From Daphnia carinata (lineage: Eukaryota; Arthropoda; Branchiopoda; Diplostraca; Daphniidae), in contig NC_081333.1 of NCBI RefSeq assembly GCF_022539665.2, forward strand, positions 1,426,001 through 1,490,000: a stretch of DNA of 64,000 bases, read 5' to 3'. Under the pieces are notes generated by a model. That model did no database searches. It had not been told where the DNA came from and worked only from the letters and a program-made list of their open reading frames with translations. Shown in pieces: positions 42,401 through 54,638 of this stretch. Position numbers and translations under genes: made by a program. Position 1 is the first letter of the stretch; the number at the start of each line of letters is the position of its first letter.

Positions 42401-43155
42401 AAAAAAGAAATGAAAGAGATGATGGCCTGACCATCTTTCATGGTTTTGTTCGAGTATGCGTCGTTGCGGTGTCAATGGCGCGGCATTAACAATTCAAACA
42501 AGAGCCAGACTTAAGATCGTGTGGTGCTATAGTAAAAAAAATAAAAAATAGAAGCACGATCTCGCCATCAATTGGAAATGGATCGTGAAACTGCACTCAC
42601 CAAAAGCAATGAAACAAAACTTCGGACCGGCTACACGAACGAAACAAAGAAGATACAAAGAAAAAAAAAATAAATCTGACAGAGTTCCAATTTTTTCTTC
42701 CTTTCTTTTATTATATCTGATTTGTATTACAAATTCTCTATTCACTCGTCCATCTTTCAATACTGTTTGCTTTTCAAGTAAAAAAAAAAAAAAAAAGAAA
42801 AAGGTAGCAGTGAAAAGATGAGTTTAGAAAGAGTCGAACAAGAACAAGTTGCCGTTGTATGTTTGGCTTCGTATCTGATTGAATCCACTCCTTTTGCTTA
42901 TGTTTCGTAGCGTCTCCGCGGAGGCTTCTGATATCAATATCAATCCAATATCTTTTCTTTTTGATTTCATTCTCTTTGTATTTTCATTTTCCATTGTACA
43001 GACCCCAAAAATAACAGTGGCCTTCTTTTTCATGCGTTTCGTCAGATACGTAATTCAAGGAACTCGTATTCAATTCGCAAGACGATACAAATAAAAAGAA
43101 GTTGGCGGATGGTTAAGAAACTGAGAAATATAAAAAAAAAAAAGGGAAGGCACAA

Positions 43156-46100
43156 CTAGTAGATTGGGAACAATGGATCGACTTGTTCGGCCCATGCTTG
43201 CAATCCGCCGACGATGTCTTTGACGACGACGGGCCAATCGGGTGGCAGGAGGGTCCGCATCCGCTCGACGGCCAGCTGTGAGTTATTGCCTCGACGGCAA
43301 ACGACGTACACTGCCAACCAAAAGAGACAAGGAAACCAAAACAAAGCACATCAGACGCCGTACCACAAAAAAACAAAAAAACTAAAGAAAATGACAAAAG
43401 AATGGGCACAGCGTTACAGTCATTATGCAAGTCGCTTGCAATGACATCTGTTTGCGGAAGAACTGGCAGCTTGTGAAGCTCGTCCATTCTCTTTGAAAAT
43501 TCAATGCTAACAGCTCTCGGCGTACGAGTTGGTGCACATCCGCAGCGAAAATATATTCACACTTTACTTAAGAAGAAGAATCATAAATAACAACGAGGAT
43601 CACGTCCATGTGAACGAAATAGAGGCTCGACTCGAGAAGGGGAAAAAACTGGTCATACATCAGACTTTCGAGTCCTTAAATCCACTAGACCGTGTCCATT
43701 ATTCCGGCCGACCGATTTGTGGGACTTGTCCAATGAAATGACTGCGTTTGCTTCGTAGCGAAGAGGCAAAAAGTTAAGACGCGCACAATAGACGGATCAA
43801 GTCCGCCGATGAATCATTTGAGAAGGAATACCACAAAGTGAGAAAAAAAAAAAAAAAAACGAATAAAAGTCTTAACTATGACGAACTACATAACATCTAA
43901 CAGGATTTACATGTCAAAGTGTTTTGTTGTACATGCTGTACGCTTGAATTATTTCTCCTAGTTCTTCCTCTCTTTTTCTTTTTTTATGACCTACCTGACA
44001 GTGGCGATTGTCCGGCATCCTTCCGGGCTAAATGTCGATTGACCAGCTCTTTGAGTTCATCGACACGCTGTTCCAGGTCCTCAAACGGTACATTGACGCT
44101 GTCTGGTAGCGAGCAGATGGACGTTTCCAGTCGAGGGCGGACGTCAATCAAAAGATACGGTCGTCTATCCATTTCAAATGACTCGACGACATTCCGGAAT
44201 TCCGAGGCAGTCACGCGATCTTCGCCCTTCAATATTCGCAGTCCTTCATCCTATAAATCAGTTGAGAAACAGTAAGTACATTGTTGATACTCCTTTAACA
44301 AGATCAAAATGTCAACAGCAAGCAAAAAAAAAAAAAAAAAAAAAAACAACAACAAACAAAAAACAAAACACAATCGATACGGCAGTGATTTCGGGAGTCG
44401 GTTAACCGGATAAGTAACACTGTCGGTAACCTCCCGACTGTATAACAGGAACGGTACAGAGGAGGGCGGATGTCGAAAGAGTTGGCTCTTGGTATTGATC
44501 CATATTGTTTTTTTTTTAACTCTCTCCACGCCCCACTCATTGCCAAGAGACCCCCCCCCCCCCAAATAAAAACAAAAAACAATCCTGTTGACTTGACTAT
44601 GCCAAAAAAAAAAATGACGAGAAATGTCACGCTAAAACAAAATGGCGGATAGATAAACCCCCCTTGAAAAAAAGCCGCAAAAAAGTCGTGAACTTTCGTG
44701 CAACCAAACGCAAAGCCATACGAAAACAAAGGGACGAAACACACGGCTAACCCGCCCCATTTCTTTTGTAGATTGGATCAATTGAAACGCGGGGAGAGGG
44801 GAAAAGAAGAAGTAAGAAGAGTCGCAATGACAACGTGAAAGATGAGACAGCGGCGCACGTTAGATGGTACAGGTAAAATTAGAACAACCGTCAACCCTGG
44901 CCCATCGAGCGCAATTAGCTTAAAGAAAACAAGAGGGGAAGATAAAAGAAATAAATAAGCAAAGATAAAAATAAAGGCAGGGGGGGGGGGCTGTAGTAGA
45001 ACAGGCTCTTCGATCAGTTGTACACGCACGGAAGGGGGGAAGTTTAATTAGTAAGAGTGGCGAAGCGAGTGCAGTAACAAGACTTAAGAGGAACGGATAA
45101 ACAAGAAAAGGGGGGCTTGTTGCGGGTAGTAAGCAACAACTATCACAAGCAAAAAAAAAAAACGACGCAAAACGTGGAAATCGTCAAGTTGAAAATGCGA
45201 AAGATACGAAGGAAGACGCGCCGAACGGGACGGGCAAATCCCCTTTGACTATCAATAATCATACAGCAAATGAGAGGAGCAAAAGACGGTGCAATGACTA
45301 GGAAACGTGTACGTAGCAACAAACGAATGATACGTGCGCTTTTCATCTGAACGACAGTAAAAATAAATAAATAAATAAAAAAACCAACAAAAGGAAGTGG
45401 GCGGAACTGTCAAGTGAAGGGTACGGCGAAGGTCCAATGCCGCAAGTCTCGAATAACGTCTGAAAATTAAACTTTGGCCAGGGTAGTCGACAGAACGAGC
45501 AAACATGAAAAGAAACTACTTAAATCCTAATCCCTCGAAATGATTGAAAAGAAGCAAAATGAAAATTTAAGAAAAAAACATGAAAAGGAAATGGAAACCT
45601 TGTCGTGAGGTCCTCGACCGCAGAAGAGAGCGTAATCGACGTCGACGAGACGGTTAATGGTCCTCGACTCCGGGCCGGCGCAGACGGCACAGCTTGGCTG
45701 CTTGGGGCGTAGTGAAACGGTACGAAACATTCCGCTCTCTCCGTCGAAGACGAGCAATCGCCGGCTGAACGAAGGGCCTGTTCGGCAATGATTGGACGCG
45801 TCCGGCTTCACCTCCGCCAAGAGGAGTTTGATCGTTTCCATCGCCTGCAGTGTTCCAATCAGACCTGGAACTGAAGAAAACAATCAAAACAAACAAATCA
45901 CATTTCGTTTTTGCTCATCGATTGGGAAATGGATGGAGCACGCGCGACACCTGCTCCGATGACTCCTCCGTCCGAGCAGTTGGTGACAAACTTGGGATTG
46001 GGTGGCGTCGGGTAGAGACAGCGGTAACAAGGTCCGTCACGGTAATTGTAGACTGTCAATTGGCCTTCCCAGCGGAGTGCGCTGCCCGAGATGAGAGGAC

Positions 46101-48520
46101 GGCCGGAGAGGACGCACGCGTCGTTGATCAAGTAGCGAGTGGCGGGATTGTCCGAACAGTCCAGCACCACACTGTAGCCGGACACTATGTCCATAGCGTT
46201 GCTCTCGTCCAGCTGGACGTCGTGAATGGACACACGAACGCGTGAATTGAGCGAACGCACCGCCTGGCCGAGAGAGGCCGCTTTGGAAACACCTACGCTC
46301 GCCTCGCGGTGCATGATTTGTCGGTGTAGGTTACTCAGTTCGACGACATCGTAATCGACTACACCCAAATGTCCAATACCGGCCGCAGCCAAATAAATAG
46401 CTGCCGGGCAACCAAGTCCACCGGCTCCGAGAATCAGGACGGAACTCTTTGCCAGTTGCTTCTGTCCTGTAACATTTGAACAACACAACAACAAAAAGTG
46501 AACAACATTAGAGAAATTCCACGGCCATTCTTTTTAATTGCACATCTCGCAGGCAACGACGTCGAAAAACTTTTGATGCACACAGTTTGAAAGTTGAATT
46601 CTGCAACATCACTTACAAGCGAGAGTGAGAGAGAAATGTAAAAGTAATCACTTTTCCATACAAGTTTTCTACTAGTGTGTCCGTGCGTAATGCCAGGCAC
46701 TGTACGCGGCAATTAAAAAAGTTTATTTTTTTTATAGTATGGGTACAAAAAAAAAAAAAAGTAAGTGAGAGATCCCCAGCTCGGCATAGAGGCGATGGAT
46801 ATGCCGCTAGCGGTAGCATATGCATTAGAGAGGTAACACGTTTATTTAGTTTTGCATAACCAATGAGCTGTGTTGCCCAATACCGGCCCGGGAGCGTTCA
46901 CAAAAAAAAAAAATAAAAAAAAATAAATGAATACTAACGTGACGTGATGCATCTCTTTAATATGACCAGAAAATAAAAAATAGAGAACTAATCTAAAATA
47001 TGGAGTAACATTCGTGAAATAGGACCCGTCTGTTTACAAACATCTAGGACGGGGCCCTTTTCCTCCCCATTTCTAATCATCAAAAATAAATGAAGAATCG
47101 CACCTTTTTTTTTTTTTTTTTTAACAATTAATAGTGAACAAACATATGGAAATAAGCTATTATATCTTGTCTTACCTTCGGCACCGACTTGAGGCAGAAT
47201 TAATTGCCTGCTGTAGCGGGAGACTTGGTCCTTCGTCAAGTTGCCGTGACATGCAGCCGGCACCGTTGGCGTCCTTCCTGATGGATCCTCTTTGTCAATT
47301 CCCTTTTTTTTTATTATTGATTTTGGCATTCCATAAAAACAGGGTTGAGCCAGTTCAAGCACCCACATAATATTTCAACAAAAAAAAAATATAATAAAAG
47401 TTTTATTTTTTCTTTATGCGTTTCTAAAAGTTGAGGAGATATTCTTTTGCCGCCTAAAAAAGTTCACAAAGTTGTATATGGATTTGATAGAGAAAAAAAA
47501 AAGGGGGGGGGGGCCAGGGCAGAGGTAAAATGGGACGAGCGGGTTGAAAACATGACATAATTTATTCAACAGAATTGGCGAAAGTGCCGCATTTGTTTCC
47601 GTCCCGAGCTCTAAGAGCTGGCATCCACTAGATAGGCGAGGCAGACAGATGGTGGAAGACTTTACGAACCGATTGACTTTGAAGCAACAAAAAAAAATGT
47701 AAACTGCACTAGAGAACGAACGACGCACGGTGATAAATAATGAACTAACAATCACTGAGCATTGTTGAACAACGCGTTTCATTTTTGGCCTTTTTCTAAA
47801 GAGCCAATCTTTTGTCGCACGCTTTTATTCTTCCTCGACACCAAAATTTGGCTATTGGAAATCGATTTTTGCAGAATGCGTCTTCGTTCATGAATACAAA
47901 TGAGGGTGAATGTGTACACAGATCGGATTGTGGAAGGATTTTCGCACGGTTCGGGACTTTCGGGAGAGGAATGTCAACCATGAATTTCAATGATGAAATC
48001 GCGACGGCATCTAACGAGAATGCACGGAAGCCAGGAAAAGGGAGATGATTATAAGAAAATTCTAACTGCCAAAAAAAAAGAAATTCGTGCATACACACAT
48101 AGTAATCAAAATATTTACAACAGTCCCAAATGCTCCAGGGCATACCTGTCTGTTGTATTATTCCAACTTCTCGTGAAGTAATGAAAACAGAGAATGTCTA
48201 AACACTTGAGATGTCTAATTTTTCCCTACACAATCCTAAAATGCAGTTCCTTAATGCTTTCTGAAAGCCTAAAGTTGTTATCAAGGGCAGAGTTGCAGTC
48301 AAGTCTAGTGATTGTTCGATATGGTAAGCAAAGAAACTGTTTTCAAGCAAACACAGAACAACTTTCAACAGTGAAAGAAAACAAAAAAAACTAACTGACA
48401 GGTACTTACGGGTAGGCCTACAGTTCCAATGAGAAGTTTCAGCCGAGCAATCTCATCCTCTTTGTCTTTCAGTAACGAACGTAAATGGGCAATTTCTTTT
48501 TGCTCTTCCGTGTTTGCCAT
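43156..48520 (-). CDS. Mocs3: MOCS3/Uba4: E1-like adenylyltransferase and sulfurtransferase
   Basis: A cytosolic enzyme that adenylates and then thiolates the C-termini of MOCS2A and URM1, supplying sulfur for molybdopterin and for tRNA 2-thiouridine. Exons: 48520-48410, 47302-47176, 46466-45951, 45870-45599, 44250-43995, 43310-43156; phases agree, giving 478 aa. The N-terminal helix (about 1-32) resembles that of other MOCS3 proteins. The E1 domain has [10 protein letters not shown], the nucleotide loop GAGGLG (93-98), NLHRQ, zinc ligands CYRC (226, 229) and CAVC (312, 315), and the thiolation cysteine in NCSDGG (C243). The rhodanese domain from about 343 has LLIDVRP and the loop CRRGNNSQ with persulfide cysteine C432. 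It ends DPLFPIY then TAG. All catalytic residues are present and the length fits the family. The exon 2 acceptor (A-rich) and the exon 4 donor (GTTTCC) are weak. Confidence 0.93.
44251..45598 (-). other. Mocs3: MOCS3 intron 4
   Basis: A 1.35-kb intron between the E1 and rhodanese halves. It holds poly-A/T and poly-C/G runs (11 C near 44551, 10 G near 44982). No nested gene is seen. Confidence 0.7.
47303..48409 (-). other. Mocs3: MOCS3 intron 1
   Basis: A 1.1-kb intron between the exon coding for the N-terminal helix and the exon that opens the E1 domain. It contains a G run near 47502-47513 and no nested gene. Its acceptor is preceded by an A-rich tract rather than pyrimidines, so exon 2 could begin elsewhere. 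Confidence 0.6.
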
Positions 48521-48860
48521 TTTCAAAGGAAGGAGGCAACAAAAGCCCTCACTTCAAGGAATAGACTACTATTTTTGTTTGTCGAAAGGTTGCAAGTCGT
48601 AAACAGATATTCAAATGGATGTGTCGAAAAAATACTTCTTCACGCGTAGCAGACGCAAAAAGCTATTCAATTTATATTTAGGGTGGCTCTAATACAACAA
48701 AAGACCAATTTCTTCTTCTGCAGATTACCTCGAGCATAAAGGAATGGCTTTTTCGATTGGGATCGAATTTGAATCAAAATATGGGGAGAACTAGTAAAAT
48801 TTACAATTGCACGAAGAGAACAGATAATCAAGTTCACTGTTCGGATGTATTGTATAAGAA

Positions 48861-49020
48861 CGAGTACACAGAAAAGATGAAAATGTTTTTAATTCGCAGA
48901 ACTTTTGCTGTCTTGAATTTGTAAAAATCCGTTGATTCCTTTTGGCCAAAATCGAGTACACAGAAAAGATGAAAATGTTTTTAATTCGCAGTCGGAATTT
49001 GTAAAAGTTGATTCCTTTCG
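48861..49020. repeat. Short tandem duplication, about 92-bp period
   Basis: CGAGTACACAGAAAAGATGA plus the next 20 bases recurs 92 bp downstream (starts 48861 and 48953). The tail GAATTTGTAAAA...TTGATTCCTTT is shared but has small deletions in the second copy. It lies just upstream of the MOCS3 start and is non-coding. Confidence 0.8.
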
Positions 49021-49351
49021 CAATAACCTGTGATAACCGCAAGTGGGGTAACGAAGTAACAAGAGCTCTTACGCAAAGTGCATCAAACAGCTTCTACTGA
49101 GAATATGTTCTAATATTTGCGAGAAAAACTACTTCAATAGAAATACTTATTGTTCATTCATTTTCTCCTTAAAAAAAAAAGAAACACAAAGAACAATCGT
49201 ATTCAGCTTGATATATATATATCTACTAATTAACCAAGTGCAATTTCAACTGAAGATGGGGTTTTGGCATTGGAAGAAATCAGTTGTATAAAAATAATAA
49301 AATAAATTCTCTGGAGGATATCAGTTGGCGGCTTACTGTTCAATGCGTTTA

Positions 49352-50485
49352 TTACTCATATACTGATGAACGATCAACTGTTAATTGTTGTTCTACATCA
49401 TTTTTCAACGTTGGTCTAGACTCACTTCCCAACTCATCGTCTATGTGCAAAATGTATGCAATTCTTCCTTCATCGCCTTGCCTTATACGTTGTCTAAGAG
49501 GATTACCACTGGGCCCTCCCATCAGTGCTAAATATGTATGTTTTCTGATGTTGTTTATCTCCTCCATTCCAAGAGAAGAGCATTTAACTCATTCTTGACA
49601 TTTGTGCGGATCAATCCTCGATTCATTATTTTCCCCACGTTTTTATTTGCTAGCCAGATTTGCTTCTCGCTGACGTGGTACACCCTACCATTTCTGCGCA
49701 ACTATTATCATCAATATCATCATATCGAATCGTGTTTACACAACGTCTGCAGTAAACATAATAATGCCATTAGTTGGCAAAATGTCTGCATCGACGTGAG
49801 TACATGGCTGATCTGCAAAGACTCGCCAAAAGTTAGTTGGGGAGATGAAGGAGACGATGAAGATCAGAAGGAATATATTATCGACAAAGAGCTCCATTCT
49901 AGCACAGGAGGATCAAAGAAGAACCCTCCGAAAGAAAAAGTTTCCTTCCATTCGTTGATATCCGCCTTCTTTTGGCGGATGACGCGCTCGTTGTGTATCC
50001 ACTTGTCGGTTAGTGGGATCCAACCATCAAACGATATCACACTGAGTCGTTGATGTCGTCGTCAACACGGGAGATACCTACTTCCACGTCACGCTCATCG
50101 TTCGACGTTTGGCCATTGCGGTACGTTAGAAAAGCATCACCAACTCCAGCATCTATTCTCATAAATATAGTCAAGCAAAAGTTGGGTGGAGGATCTCTCG
50201 TTTTTAGTCCAAGTATCCCGTCAAAACGGACCACTGCACATCAATCACAGGGTTTATCGTAACGTTGGCCAAAGTCATGTAGAGGAGGGTCATCTGTACG
50301 AAGACTGAATGTGTTTTGAAGCTCGAATAACGACGTTCAGAACTGCTCGTACCCCTGTATTTCAATTACTCGTCTCACCGATCCCCATCGGTTCAACTTC
50401 CCCGCAAATCCTGTGCCCTGAAGGTGCATATTGGTTCCCATCTATGCATCCAAAATATGCGCAACTTCATACAGATACGACTCTG
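49352..50485 (-). pseudogene. Decayed coding region, family not recognised
   Basis: Read on the minus strand, several adjoining open segments have protein-like composition but sit in different frames or are broken by stops. They are a segment around 50485-50345 (containing GNQYAPSGTG), one from about 50335 to a TGA near 50245, 50234-50037, 50042-49864 (containing FDGWIPLTDKW), and 49567-49352. The last two frames of the upper part overlap at 50037-50042, as a small indel would produce. Codon content is unlike the homopolymer-driven frames elsewhere, with few K/F/P runs. It could be a dead host gene, a mobile-element gene or an old viral insertion. I cannot assign it, and I do not reconstruct it. 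Confidence 0.35.
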
Positions 50486-50499
50486 TGTCGTTAAATTGT

Positions 50500-53400
50500 G
50501 CGCTATTTTGCGCCGCGTGTAAGTTGAAAATCAACTTGTACACGAAAGTGACCAACTATTAGAGGTCAATTTAACTGTCGTCTACTGGCCAAAGAATGGA
50601 ATGCCAATTTTGATATGATCGACAACTTTAACAAAACGAACGATCTCTTTTTTTTTCTTTCGTTTTGGTAAATTGACTTCAAAATAGAAAAGCATTAACT
50701 GATATTCTTATCATCTCCGTTCAACTTTTGTTGGATGCCTGTAGCACCTTATTCGCCCCCCAAACATTTGGCTCTAGGGCGATGATGATGTTATTTTGAT
50801 AGGCTTTTTTTTTTTTTGACCAGCCCTCTTGATCTAATAGTAGCGTGTATTTTTTCAAAATTCCCTCGTTATAACCGTCGAACGCGAACGTCCAGGAAAA
50901 AGGTAAAGGGAGCTAATGATTGGGTGGCGTGAGTCGAACGTGATCCACGCGTAGCTTCGTCTCATTTGCCTGCATCAGTGCATCGACTCATTTAGACGTG
51001 GGCTCTACATACGCGCACACACATAAACTGCATATATATCGTAACACCGCAAGGCATATAGTACATTATAGACTGACGGACAGAGAAAATGAGCCAACTT
51101 CCTATCCATTTATATCTGATGGTAAAGCTAATTTGAACGGAGCCCATCTACAGTCGGTGTTAGTAGACGGGCCACCCCTTTCCCGAGATGGCAACGGCTG
51201 ATGGAGGCCACACGAGATATTGCACTATAGACCATAGCCCTTTATGGATAAATACGAAATTCGTGTGCCTATATATATATCCCGATGCGAGTTCCAAAGG
51301 TGATTTATCTCTCCCCTTCTTTTTGTTCCTCCTGCTTGTTTACTCCTTCGTTTCCCTCTCGTTTTAGTCTTCTCGGTAATTGCACGTACGATATAGGATT
51401 TATAGAGAATCATCTGCATTTAAACATGGGGTAGCTACGTCACTTCTACGAATATTAATCCAGTTGGAAAGCTTTTAAATGATAGCTAAATTTGGTATAC
51501 GTTTCGTTTTCATTCTTGGTTCTCGTTGATCGCGGGATGATGAGAATAAAATACTAAGAAGACCAACCTACACGCCAATTATCAAATATATTGCCAGAAA
51601 AGCGAATTAAATCATTGAAATTAAATTACTGAGTCTATGCTGCAGTTTCGTTGATGGAAGTGTGGCTCACAGTTTCAGGGAGTATGGGTAACAAGGAAGT
51701 TGATGTCAAAGGACAAAACATCATGAAAAGTTTTTTTTTTTTAAAGGACAGAAGCAAAAGGTGTAGCATCTTGCTAACTGTATACACTATATAACGTATC
51801 TAGAACAAGTTTTCCTCGGCGCGTTGTCCTGTGAAAGTGCACTTGAAACATTGCAAGTCACTGTGTCTCAAGACTCTTCTATATTACGTCCCCTTTTTTT
51901 CCGTCAAGAGCTTTCTAATGATGGCGAACTTTGCAGCCAACGAAAGGCCAACAATCATCCAATTAAAATCTGTGAATTTTTTGAAAATTATCTTCAACGT
52001 GTATAGTCACACCCATCCAAACGTGTACGCAATATAATCTTTCAATATCCAAAACTATTGGCCATCAAATGAATAGCTGCCATATTTACAGCCAGAAATT
52101 GCTTTTCCTTTATACACGTCCATGCTGCTCGTGGCCGTCTCTCGTACGCGTACGATTCATCAACGTGACATATCGTTACATTCATGCAGATTTAGGTTGT
52201 ATGCTGTCGATCTGCGGCTTCATTGTGACTCGTAAACTGCCACACAAATGGCCGTTTATAGGAAATGGACGGATATGTCAGCACGGACGCCAATCTAAAG
52301 CGACAGGCTCTTCATCAATGTCTCATCTATACCAATGCGGCGGATGAATGTTTACGCCCTTGCTCCATGAAAATCCATACACAATTTTAGAGATGTCACG
52401 AAGATGAGAGTTGGAGTTGTCTACATGGTCTGCACGGGATGAACTGGTAAAGGTTACAGTAACCAAACTATCTGGCCTATGTACAAGAAAATCATTTAAT
52501 ACTGCATACATTTGATGAGATGTTCAAATATGGTCCAGACCGCAGCGAACGCACGTACGTCAATAATTCGTGAAAATGATCTCCATCTTGGCAGTCTATA
52601 CGATTTTGACGGTCTGTGCTCGACGTCAACACGAATAAATAATAACCTCTTCAATATGATAGTATGTGAAACGTGTGTCGTGTGCACACATTTTTAAATT
52701 ACAAAGTCAATGTGTGATGCACAAGTAGTGAAGGGTAGAAAAAGAAACACCAGCATACACTTGTGTCGCATGTTAACCGAATACAGAAAATAAAAATTTG
52801 AAAGGGCAATGATGTTCGAGAACGAAAGCAAGTGTTCCCTTTTAACTAGTTTAAACAGGAAACCTGTTACTGTATGGGAATCTGAAAATTGAATCGGCTC
52901 GTGCGTTCGATGTGCGTTGGGAGAAGCTTCTCATATCCGAGATTTGCATACGGGACATTTTTTTTTTTGAATGGGGAAATAAGTTTAACATTGAAAAAGC
53001 GTTCCGGCTGAAGTGATATACGGTGCACCATACGAATGGTTAACAACTTTTTCGAAGCTTTTGTTATTTAAGAACCAAGTTCTAACCCATGCTGCCCTAT
53101 ATACAATGTAACAAGTTATTGTGGTCAGGCAGTACGATGTTCTTCGAATGCAAGAAGGCTTAAGGTGCATTATTTTGAGATGAAAACGGCTAACATCAGC
53201 TAATCCTAGGCCATTTAGCAATATTTAATGTCTGCATCATTGCGTTGTTACAAAAAATCACGTATACAAGGTTCTCTTTTTCCCTGGAAATTTTCTCAAA
53301 ATAAACTGCAATCCTTCATGTTTCCAAAAGCCGTTGTAGTTATTTCGTATCGGAGTGTGCAGCTTACAACAGCATTGCGAAAAATGTTAAACATTAGTCG

Positions 53401-54549
53401 TGTTAAGTATGAAAACGCCCATCACCAACGTGATTGAATTAAACTTTGGGGGCTTCCTAGTCCGTCCACGACGATGAGTAATGGTTTGGTGAGTACGTCA
53501 TTTTTGCCTTACGGTATGCTTACAATGTCCTTGCATCAAAAAACGAAACCAATCCAGTGATGGTACACTTAATTCGGACAAATATGCAGGTCAGCCCGAT
53601 CAAAGGCGTTTAAACTACATGGGCAAATTTTCAACGAAACCTTTGATATATTCTACAGTTCAGTAAGGTTTCCATTCTATCTTTATCGTATTGTGTACCG
53701 TAGGATTAAAATTGAAAAGTTAAGGATTAATATTCTCGTTCACAACTGCTTGGGGATAGCTTAAGACATCTAATGAAGTGTGCTTGAATTATTGTTCATC
53801 TTTGCAACACCGAAAAAAATTCAAGTTTCCATGGCAGTAATTTTATTATTACACTTTTATACACACGGCAAACGCAAGCCAATAAATTATTAAATCGCTT
53901 AATGCATATGCACCTGTAGCAACGCATCGTGCGGAACGGTTTGTATAGAGGCCTGCATTGGTTCCGCATTGTTCCTACGCATATTATTCTATATGGACTA
54001 TTCTTTAAGAAATATGGAGTTTTATAGCTTTCAAGCATTTACGTAAAGGGATAGTACACAGCATAAATATTTTAGTATTCAGCCATTGCGCACAGTATGG
54101 CCTTTACACTGGCCAGGAGATCGATGCCTTTGAACAATGTGGTCGATCGATATAGGCCAAGTTTTACAAAATCTCGTTGATATTTGAACGCAAGGCAGTT
54201 AAAGATGATAAGCAGCGCATAAGGTTTACGTCACGAAGAAGACAAACAGTATACATACACTTTTGCCTTTTTTTTTTTGTTATTGTTTAGTTCTATTATC
54301 AGCAATGACTTTGCTTAATACGCATCGAGTTTTACGTCGGGCTTTCCAAATCCCTTATGACAGGTTCGTTTGGGATAACAGAGGAAATTATAGTCACAAT
54401 AACAATATACTTATCTATATTAAGATTGACACAAACGAATTCGTTGTGTACAGCCAGCCGCAATTTGTTAAGGCCGTACTTGTCTACCAAGTTCAGCAAG
54501 TTAGTTTCCATCTGCGATAAGGAACTGGTACTACGATTAAATTAGAGAC
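50500..54549. other. Gene-poor stretch upstream of the carboxypeptidase array
   Basis: No splice-consistent gene was found. Short frames such as 52323-52511 (minus), 52985-53221 (minus) and 54263-54520 (plus) show no known domain. The base composition differs from the left part of the window: C or G runs do not exceed about six bases. Confidence 0.5.
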
Positions 54550-54556
54550 TATAAAA
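54550..54556 (+). promoter_or_regulatory. TATA box of carboxypeptidase gene 1
   Basis: TATAAAA lies 89 bp before the ATG. Transcription would start about 25-30 bp downstream (around 54573-54585), giving a short 5' UTR. Genes 2 and 3 have no equally good match; gene 2 has only TATAAC at 57129. Confidence 0.5.
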
Positions 54557-54638
54557 ACTGTCAGACAAACGATCAAGCAGCTTCCATTGGTTCCATCGTT
54601 ATTGTCGTTTGGAATTCGTGCCGCATCACGCCGAGAAA

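Larger units (their letters stand above)
37564..43155. other. Intergenic region between the Ig/FN3 gene and MOCS3: no gene supported
   Basis: Contains A/T and G/C homopolymers (for example 15 G at 39063-39077), a GT array at about 39430-39454 and one copy of the dispersed repeat at about 38265-38572. A minus-strand frame at 39275-39712 includes a signal-like segment (VSIILCFVGVYVLLVGDAKA). Its downstream part runs into a (TH)n microsatellite translation, so I do not call it a gene. The promoter and 5' UTR of the Ig gene must start in the left part, but no clear core promoter is visible. Confidence 0.55.

Noticed and set aside
43529-43741. Plus-strand frame inside the last MOCS3 intron
   Set aside because: No recognisable family and no evidence of its own promoter or splicing.
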